The notes under the pieces are model-generated. The model was not told the origin of the DNA and did not search any database. It saw only the letters and a program-made list of their open reading frames with translations. Shown here in pieces: positions 8,102 through 12,320 of a stretch of 12,320 bases of DNA (position 1 is its first letter; each line of letters starts with the position of its first letter). Source of the stretch: Spirosoma fluviale (GTDB lineage: Bacteria > Bacteroidota > Bacteroidia > Cytophagales > Spirosomataceae). Made by a program: the position numbers and the translations under genes. The stretch lies in assembly GCA_945860325.1 (NCBI GenBank), contig CAMARL010000044.1:1-12320 (forward strand), given 5' to 3'.

Positions 8102-10588
8102 ATGTCTACCTCAAAAACCAAATCTTTACTGGCCAGCTTAAATATAGTTTTAGTCATATTTAATTGTTCAGCTCAATCTATACCCAAGTCTTCCTATCTT
8201 CAATTTAGTGGGATTTATCCACATTTAGCCTATTATAACAATGAAGGAGAATGTGGTACGGGAGCCGTGGTGCCGTGGGCGAATCGCCTTTGGGTCGTGA
8301 CGTATGGTCCACATTTACCTTTTGGTTCCTCCGATAAACTATATGAAATAGGCCCTGATTTAAGTAGAAAAATTAGACCCGAAAGCATTGGTGGAAAACC
8401 TGCGAATCGAATGATTCACACAGAGAGCAATAAATTGTTTATCGGGCCCTATGCCATTAATTCTCAAGGTAATGTTCGAACCATTCCTTATACGCAGGCA
8501 CCAGGCCGCTATACAGGATTAGCGAGAGATCTTAAAAACCCACAAAATAAATTACTTTTAGGTACCATGGAGGAAGGTTTTTATGAACTGGACGTCAATA
8601 ATTTAAGTACCAAATTACTTTACGAGGATGGTAATTTAAAAGTAAAGAAGACGAATGATGTTTCTAATAACACGAGCGGTTCTTTGTTACCCGGTGCGCA
8701 TGGAAAAGGACTTTATTCGGGCCAAGGAGTGATGGTGTATTCCAATAATGGTGAATCTGGTGATAAAGCATTAAAGCAGTTTGATATCGAATCTGGTGTA
8801 TTAGCTGAATGGAATGGGAAAGACTGGAAGGTGATTCGAAGGAATCAATTTGTGGAAGTAACGGGCCCCGGAGGAATTTATGGAAATAAGAATCCCGCGA
8901 CCGATGCGATTTGGGTAACAGGTTGGGATCATAAATCAGTCATTTTAGGTGTGCGGGATTCAGGGAAATGGTCCTTTTTCAGAATGCCTAAGGCCAGTCA
9001 TAGCTACGACGGAGCTCACGGTTGGAACACAGAATGGCCACGCATTCGAGATGTGGGTACTCCTGAAAAGCCCGCATATTTGATGACCATGCACGGTATG
9101 TTTTGGCATTTTCCACAATCCTTTACCTCATTCAATACGTCTGGAATTCGTCCTCGGTCAGCCTATTTAAAAGTGATCGGTGACTTCACGCGCTGGCAAG
9201 ATGGATTGGTTTTTGGTTGCGATGATTCAGCCCAAAAAGAATTTCTGAACAAGCGAAAAGCAAAAGGAAATATAGAAGGACCAGGGCAGTCCAATTCGAA
9301 TTTGTGGTTTACGTCGGTACAAACGCCGGACCAATTGGGACCCAATACGGCACAGGGTGCGGTTTGGCTTTCTGAAAAAATTAATGCCAATATCAGTTCA
9401 GAACCTTTTTTGTTTGCTGGTTGGCAAAAGCGGATGGCTTGGATTCATAATGCAGGGAAAGAGGATGTTACCTTTACTTTTGAGGTGGACGTAAAAGGAA
9501 ATGGTACATGGAAAAAACTTCGTAGCATGGTGGTTAGCGCTGGCCATTCGAAAAATATTTCTTTTATACCTACGGAAATTGGCGAGTGGATTAAGGTTAA
9601 ATCAAACAAGAATACGACGGCCACGGTTAATTTTAATTACACAGATGACACTCGGTTCGTCACCGGATCAGACCCAATATTTAAGGGATTATCAGCTGTT
9701 AGCGGAGATGAATTATCGGGTGGACTATTATATGCCCTTGGAGATAAGCGTCGCAAATTAGGTATTTTAGCGAGTGATTTTTCCAAGGGAAAATTCAATG
9801 AAGTGGGGTATTATGAATTAGATAGTGCCATGAATTTGACCAGAAGGGAGGATCCTAAAACGGCCGATTTTATTCGTTCCAAATTTGAAATTTCCAAAGA
9901 TGCGATTATAGTTGACGAGGCCTCTGTTTTAGTTATTGACGACTCCGGCAGAAGATGGCGTTTGCCCAAGGGCAACGAAAACTTCACAAATAAGATTCAA
10001 TCGGGATCGATGCGCATTGATCGGGAAGTGGCGACCGAGCGTGATTTGATGAATGCACATGGAACCTTTTATGAACTTCCAGCTGAAAATGCGGATGGCT
10101 ATGCCAAAATTAGACCCGTAGCTTCCCATTCATTATCGATTCATGATTATGCTTCTTATCGCGGCTTATTAGTTATGACGGGGATGGATAAAAATTCGGG
10201 ACCTAATGAACATATCATTAAATCCTTGGATGGCAAGGCAAAAGTATGGGCAGGTACGATTGATGACCTTTGGAAATTGGGTAAGCCAAAAGGCCAAGGC
10301 GGACCTTGGAAAAATGCTTCTGTTGCAGCAAATGCCGTATCTGATCCGTATCTAATCGGATTTTACGATAAAAAAAGCTTAAAAATATCACATAAATCTA
10401 ATGAAGCTGTAAGCTTTAAAATTGAGATTGAACCGATCGGTCATGGCCCTTGGATGCTATTCAAAGAAGTAGATGTTAAGCCAAACGAAACGTTTGAATA
10501 TACCTTTGCGCCTGATTTTCAAGCTCGCTGGATTCGTTTTTCTACTAACAAAAATTGCGAGGTGACGACTTGGTTGACATATAAATAA
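8102..10588 (+). CDS. Large secreted paralogue with a duplicated C-terminal module, function unknown
   Basis: Unrecognised family, 828 aa. The N-terminal signal peptide (KTKSLLASLNIVLVIFNCSAQ) is probably cleaved near SA/Q at 24-25; NC at 21-22 is a poor lipobox. Residues ~36-514 correspond to the complete 486-aa upstream protein, including GTGAVVPWANRLWVVTY (52-68), VLAEWNGKDWK (233-243), IWVTGWDHKSVILGV (270-284) and LMTMHGMFWHF (327-337). Residues ~515-828 repeat the later part of the same fold: RRWRLPKGNENF (617-628), MRIDREVATERDLMNAHGTF (637-656), WAGTIDDLWKLGKPKGQGG (716-734), then a terminal beta-sandwich ending in TTWLTYK. The region 515-608 is less clearly matched. The start at 8102 directly precedes the signal peptide, 40 nt after the preceding stop. 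It is the last gene of the cluster, followed by a strong terminator 25 nt downstream. A beta-propeller-like ligand-binding or catalytic role is inference only. Confidence 0.82.
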   Translation: MSTSKTKSLLASLNIVLVIFNCSAQSIPKSSYLQFSGIYPHLAYYNNEGECGTGAVVPWANRLWVVTYGPHLPFGSSDKLYEIGPDLSRKIRPESIGGKPANRMIHTESNKLFIGPYAINSQGNVRTIPYTQAPGRYTGLARDLKNPQNKLLLGTMEEGFYELDVNNLSTKLLYEDGNLKVKKTNDVSNNTSGSLLPGAHGKGLYSGQGVMVYSNNGESGDKALKQFDIESGVLAEWNGKDWKVIRRNQFVEVTGPGGIYGNKNPATDAIWVTGWDHKSVILGVRDSGKWSFFRMPKASHSYDGAHGWNTEWPRIRDVGTPEKPAYLMTMHGMFWHFPQSFTSFNTSGIRPRSAYLKVIGDFTRWQDGLVFGCDDSAQKEFLNKRKAKGNIEGPGQSNSNLWFTSVQTPDQLGPNTAQGAVWLSEKINANISSEPFLFAGWQKRMAWIHNAGKEDVTFTFEVDVKGNGTWKKLRSMVVSAGHSKNISFIPTEIGEWIKVKSNKNTTATVNFNYTDDTRFVTGSDPIFKGLSAVSGDELSGGLLYALGDKRRKLGILASDFSKGKFNEVGYYELDSAMNLTRREDPKTADFIRSKFEISKDAIIVDEASVLVIDDSGRRWRLPKGNENFTNKIQSGSMRIDREVATERDLMNAHGTFYELPAENADGYAKIRPVASHSLSIHDYASYRGLLVMTGMDKNSGPNEHIIKSLDGKAKVWAGTIDDLWKLGKPKGQGGPWKNASVAANAVSDPYLIGFYDKKSLKISHKSNEAVSFKIEIEPIGHGPWMLFKEVDVKPNETFEYTFAPDFQARWIRFSTNKNCEVTTWLTYK
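8948..9643 (+). repeat. Module copy 1 within the 828-aa protein
   Basis: Encodes residues ~283-514. Anchor motifs in order are WPRIRDVGT, LMTMHGMFWHF, YLKVIGDFTRWQDGLVFG, SNLWFTSVQTPDQLG, GAVWLSEKINANISSEPFLFAG and the terminal beta-sandwich DVTFTFEVDVKGNGTWKKL. The same order is found at residues ~262-486 of the upstream 486-aa protein and at ~609-828 of this protein. Boundaries are estimated by eye at the protein level; DNA identity is not obvious, so the duplication is old. Confidence 0.75.
9926..10585 (+). repeat. Module copy 2 within the 828-aa protein
   Basis: Encodes residues ~609-828 with the same motif order as copy 1: MRIDREVATERDLMNAHGTFYEL, then VASHSLSIHDYASYRGLLVMTG, VWAGTIDDLWKLGKPKGQGG, VSDPYLIGFYDKKSLKISHKSN and a terminal beta-sandwich (VSFKIEIEPIGHGPWMLFKE). 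In several places it is closer to the upstream 486-aa protein (GLWFGKTDDLWNFGKLQGEGG, RYRLPKGSRTF) than to copy 1. That suggests the extra module came from a copy resembling that gene, for example by fusion (inference). Confidence 0.75.
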
Positions 10589-10612
10589 TCGACAATTCTT
10601 TCTTTAATATAT

Positions 10613-10650
10613 ATTAAGAATGAGCTAGATTAGCTCAATTCTTAATTTTT
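10613..10650 (+). terminator. Intrinsic terminator of the SusC/SusD cluster
   Basis: A 15-nt arm (10613-10627, ATTAAGAATGAGCTA) pairs with 10631-10646 across a GAT loop, with a single extra A in the 3' arm. A run of T residues follows (10646-10650, then GTTTG). It lies 25 nt after the last stop codon of the five-gene cluster, as expected for the end of that transcript. Confidence 0.85.
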
Positions 10651-10733
10651 GTTTGAATTTACTGAAGTAAAATTGACCCTTTAAATAGAATAATATGGTC
10701 AAGAGTATGTGTACCTAAATCTCAAGCGTTTTC

Positions 10734-10759
10734 AACTTCGTTTAAATTTAAACAAAGTT
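10734..10759. repeat. 26-bp near-perfect palindrome
   Basis: The core GTTTAAATTTAAAC (10740-10753) is its own reverse complement. It is flanked by AACTT (10734-10738) and AAGTT (10755-10759), which also pair; only the C/A pair at 10739 and 10754 is mismatched. No gene covers it. It could be a binding site for a dimeric protein or a recombinase site, but nothing in the sequence decides this. Confidence 0.6.
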
Positions 10760-10810
10760 AAATTTCCACTAAAAACCCCACTCGTGCTACCTGTTTTGCT
10801 ACCACTCCCG

Positions 10811-10846
10811 TAAAATAAAAGAATCCACCCTTTTGAGGTGGATTCT
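10811..10846 (-). terminator. Intrinsic terminator on the minus strand
   Basis: The stem 10820-10829 pairs with 10837-10846 (AGAATCCACC with GGTGGATTCT, 10 bp) around a 7-nt loop. Read on the minus strand it is followed by TTTTATTTTA, the complement of 10811-10820, which makes a good intrinsic terminator in that direction. On the plus strand no T tract follows. The only thing upstream of it on the minus strand is the tRNA-3'-end-like fragment, so it appears to have lost the gene it served. Confidence 0.7.
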
Positions 10847-10877
10847 GGTGGTCCCACTAGCCGAGTCGATACGGCTA
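10846..10877 (-). pseudogene. Fragment resembling the 3' end of a tRNA gene
   Basis: Read on the minus strand this gives a 6-bp hairpin TAGCCG-TATCGACT-CGGCTA, like a T-arm whose loop has one extra base, then AGTGGGACCACCA, which resembles a tRNA acceptor strand ending in CCA. The CCA is followed at once by an intrinsic terminator, as is usual for tRNA genes. The bases further upstream on the minus strand (plus 10878-10950) show no anticodon arm, D-arm or matching 5' acceptor strand, so no whole tRNA is present. A chance resemblance cannot be excluded. A remnant of an integration site is the alternative I favour. Confidence 0.35.
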
Positions 10878-11060
10878 CAATCAAATATTAATCGGATCAA
10901 GACATTAACAGGATTATTCTATTCCAATTTAGTTGACTTATTTAATTCGATTCAAGTGGTTTAAAATCAGTTTATTGTGCTCTTTTGTTTGTTATTTGGA
11001 TTTAAATATAATGGCTCTTTTTTAAGTCTATTAAATGTTCATTAAAGTTTTGAATTTATT
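10878..11060. other. Non-coding AT-rich stretch, nothing recognised
   Basis: About 180 nt with stops in all frames and no convincing hairpin, tRNA, repeat or promoter that I can identify. It separates the tRNA-like scar from the promoter of the small lipoprotein gene. Confidence 0.6.
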
Positions 11061-11089
11061 TTTGGTTCTTAAAGAAATTTATTAGTTTG
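11061..11089 (+). promoter_or_regulatory. Candidate Bacteroidota-type promoter
   Basis: TTTG at 11061-11064 and TTAGTTTG at 11082-11089 are separated by 17 nt. They match the Bacteroidota -33 TTTG and -7 TAnnTTTG pattern except for one base in the -7 box. Transcription would begin around 11095, giving an untranslated leader of about 85 nt that contains the whole conserved leader repeat at 11104-11178. Confidence 0.5.
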
Positions 11090-11103
11090 GTAAAGATATC
11101 AGT

Positions 11104-11178
11104 GGAGCCCAGAACCCACTTTAAAAAGCGGGGCGTATCTGAAAAGCCTTACGAGTAGGAAAACAATTTTAATTCTAA
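11104..11178 (+). repeat. Conserved 5' leader element, copy 1
   Basis: Nearly all of this 75-nt block aligns without gaps to 11785-11859, with about 11 differences. The two best-conserved parts are CGGGGCGTATC (11129-11139) and GAGTAGGAAAACAATTT (11153-11169). ACCC at 11114-11117 can pair at three of four positions with GGGG at 11130-11133, and CAGA/TCTG (11110-11113 and 11138-11141) can extend an enclosing helix. The element ends at the start codon of the lipoprotein gene. That suggests a cis-acting RNA or translational control element, but I recognise no known riboswitch family. Confidence 0.65.
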
Positions 11179-11691
11179 ATGATGAAACAATTATTCTTTT
11201 TATTGATTGCATCGGCAACATTATTGTCATGCTCTAAAAATGCTGATACAAACTCGGACGAGGCTAATTTAGCTACGTTTAAAGAAAACAGTAAAATTGT
11301 TCAAACGTTATTTGACGGATATTCAAGTGCTGATTTTAGTCAATATGATGGATTAGTGGCTGATTCTGCCAAATTCATACCTCCATCCGTTAATGCAGAT
11401 ACACTAAATAAGGCGGATAATCTAAAAAGTCTTCAAATGTTACGTAGTTTACAAGCAAAAGTAAATTACAGTGGTCTTCAATTCTTGCCTGCCGTGGATT
11501 CTGTTAATTATAAGCCTGATGGAAATGTTCGAGTTTTTGCAAGATGGACTAGCGACGGTAAAAATGGGGCTCATTTATTCAATAATTATTTTGCTATATT
11601 TCGATTTAATTCAGCTCATAAATTAGTATATTCTGTTTCATACCAGGATATTAAAGGTGCAGTGGATGCACTTTCTGCACCTGCAAAATAA
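11179..11691 (+). CDS. Small lipoprotein with SnoaL/NTF2-like domain
   Basis: 170-aa protein with a lipoprotein signal (MMKQLFFLLIASATLLSC) and lipidated Cys at residue 18. The mature part starts with a helix (NLATFKENSKIVQTLFDGYSSADFSQYDGLVADSAKF) and ends in beta-strands (NVRVFARWTSDGKNGAHLFNNYFAIFRFNSAHKLVYSVSYQD). This is the pattern of SnoaL-like/NTF2-fold proteins, which bind small ligands or act as accessory subunits. No catalytic residues can be assigned with confidence. The ATG at 11179 is directly followed by another at 11182, and either would give the same mature protein. The conserved leader ends at the start codon, a candidate promoter lies upstream and a terminator lies downstream, so this is a single-gene transcript. 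It does not appear to belong to the SusC/SusD cluster. Confidence 0.78.
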   Translation: MMKQLFFLLIASATLLSCSKNADTNSDEANLATFKENSKIVQTLFDGYSSADFSQYDGLVADSAKFIPPSVNADTLNKADNLKSLQMLRSLQAKVNYSGLQFLPAVDSVNYKPDGNVRVFARWTSDGKNGAHLFNNYFAIFRFNSAHKLVYSVSYQDIKGAVDALSAPAK

Positions 11692-11714
11692 CATGCAAGT
11701 TTTATAAAATAGAG

Positions 11715-11746
11715 AAGAGACCTCTTGAAATAGGGGTCTCTTTTTT
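11715..11746 (+). terminator. Intrinsic terminator of the small lipoprotein gene
   Basis: An 11-bp stem (AAGAGACCTCT at 11715-11725 with AGGGGTCTCTT at 11732-11742, one G-U pair) has a 6-nt loop and is followed by T residues through 11746. It lies 23 nt after the stop codon. Confidence 0.88.
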
Positions 11747-11784
11747 ACATGATTCTTTTTCTCAATAAGATCTTGTCAATATTT

Positions 11785-11862
11785 GGAGTCCAGACCCCAC
11801 TAAAAGAAACGGGGCGTATCCGAAAATCCTTATGAGTAGGAAAACAATTTAATTTCTAAAAA
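11785..11862 (+). repeat. Conserved 5' leader element, copy 2
   Basis: Second copy of the leader found at 11104-11178, offset by 681 nt and again ending at a start codon. CCCC (11795-11798) pairs fully with GGGG (11811-11814), improving the helix that is imperfect in copy 1. CGGGGCGTATC (11810-11820) and GAGTAGGAAAACAATTT (11834-11850) are identical in both copies. Most differences fall in the A-rich loop and the 3' tail. A promoter for this copy is less clear: AATATTTG at 11778-11785 resembles a -7 box but has no good -33 partner and would start transcription inside the element. Confidence 0.65.
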
Positions 11863-12320
11863 ATGATATTTAAAATGAAAAATCTACTTCTATGTTTCAT
11901 TTTGCTTGGATTAGCAAGAACTTCTTTTGCCCAAGAAACGGAAGAACAAATAAAAAAAACAATCACGCACGAATGGCTTACCTATTCTAAAGCATTTGAA
12001 TTAAAAGACTACAATAAGATTGCTGAATTCTTTCATTATCCTGTTATACTGTCTGGAAAATCCTATTCGAATAAAAAAACGGTGATGGAAACATATAAAG
12101 AACGTAGGGAAAAAAAAGTTCAGCCTGGGTATAAGTATAGTTTATCTGATGAGATTAAGTTTATTGAAATTTCAAATGAACTTGTAATTGCTGAATTTTA
12201 TTACTCAAGATATAATGCAAAATACGAAAAATTATTTTCAGGCTCATCTATAGGCACTTATAAAAAGCTAGATGGTAAGTGGAAAATGAGTGAATACCAA
12301 AGTGGTGGTGATAAAGTTTT
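11863..12320 (+). CDS. Secreted SnoaL/NTF2-like (DUF4440-type) protein, 3' partial
   Basis: Open frame of 152 complete codons running off the right edge with no stop. The signal peptide is MIFKMKNLLLCFILLGLARTSFAQ, cleaved near FA/Q. The ATG at 11863 follows the conserved leader, and an in-frame ATG at 11875 is a good alternative that shortens the signal by four residues. The mature part has an N-terminal helix (EEQIKKTITHEWLTYSKAFELKDYNKIAEFFHYPVILSGK) and then strands (KFIEISNELVIAEFYYSRYN, SSIGTYKKLDGKWKMSEYQ). This layout is typical of SnoaL-like proteins, in which a cone-shaped fold binds a small molecule. It may be nearly complete, since such proteins are often about 150-170 aa. It is only distantly similar to the preceding lipoprotein, although both carry the same leader. 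Confidence 0.75.
   Translation, partial: MIFKMKNLLLCFILLGLARTSFAQETEEQIKKTITHEWLTYSKAFELKDYNKIAEFFHYPVILSGKSYSNKKTVMETYKERREKKVQPGYKYSLSDEIKFIEISNELVIAEFYYSRYNAKYEKLFSGSSIGTYKKLDGKWKMSEYQSGGDKV

Noticed and set aside
10680..10810. Degraded integrase gene or integrase upstream region on the minus strand
   Set aside because: The stretch gave a vague impression of sequence found near Bacteroidota integrases, but no frame is long enough and no recombinase motif is visible.
11104..11178. Known riboswitch (TPP, cobalamin, preQ1, SAM, c-di-GMP, ZTP) in the leader
   Set aside because: None of the signature conserved motifs I know for these classes is present.

Overview
The window reads as AT-rich chromosomal DNA from a member of the Bacteroidota, probably a Cytophagia- or Sphingobacteriia-like lineage. 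The evidence is a SusC/SusD pair, lipoproteins with Bacteroidota-style signal peptides, A/T-rich translation starts without clear Shine-Dalgarno sequences, and a promoter resembling the Bacteroidota TTTG / TAnnTTTG type. No genus can be named from the sequence alone.

Positions 1-10650 hold a co-directional five-gene cluster on the plus strand. It runs: a SusC-type TonB-dependent outer-membrane transporter (5' end outside the window), its SusD-type surface lipoprotein, a probably Tat-exported FAD-dependent oxidoreductase with an N-terminal beta-sandwich domain, and two paralogous secreted proteins of unknown function (486 and 828 residues). A strong intrinsic terminator at 10613-10650 closes the cluster. 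The layout is that of a polysaccharide-utilisation-type locus, but no glycoside hydrolase or polysaccharide lyase is visible in it. The natural reading (inference) is that SusC/SusD import a substrate or product, the FAD enzyme oxidises it in the periplasm or at the surface, and the two paralogues bind or process a related ligand. The 828-residue protein carries a second copy of the C-terminal part of the shared fold, so three homologous copies of that module lie in a row.

Positions 10651-11178 are mostly non-coding and look like a scar. They contain a 26-bp near-perfect palindrome and, on the minus strand, a fragment resembling a tRNA 3' end followed by an intrinsic terminator. No tRNA body is attached. 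A relic of a tRNA-targeted integration event is possible but not proven.

Positions 11061-12320 hold two small exported proteins that look like SnoaL/NTF2-fold members: a lipoprotein and a signal-peptide protein cut by the window end. Each is preceded by a copy of the same ~75-nt leader (about 85 % identical, ungapped, running to just before the start codon), and the first gene has its own terminator. The duplicated leader matches no RNA family I recognise. It and the duplicated module of the paralogue pair are the two most interesting signals here.
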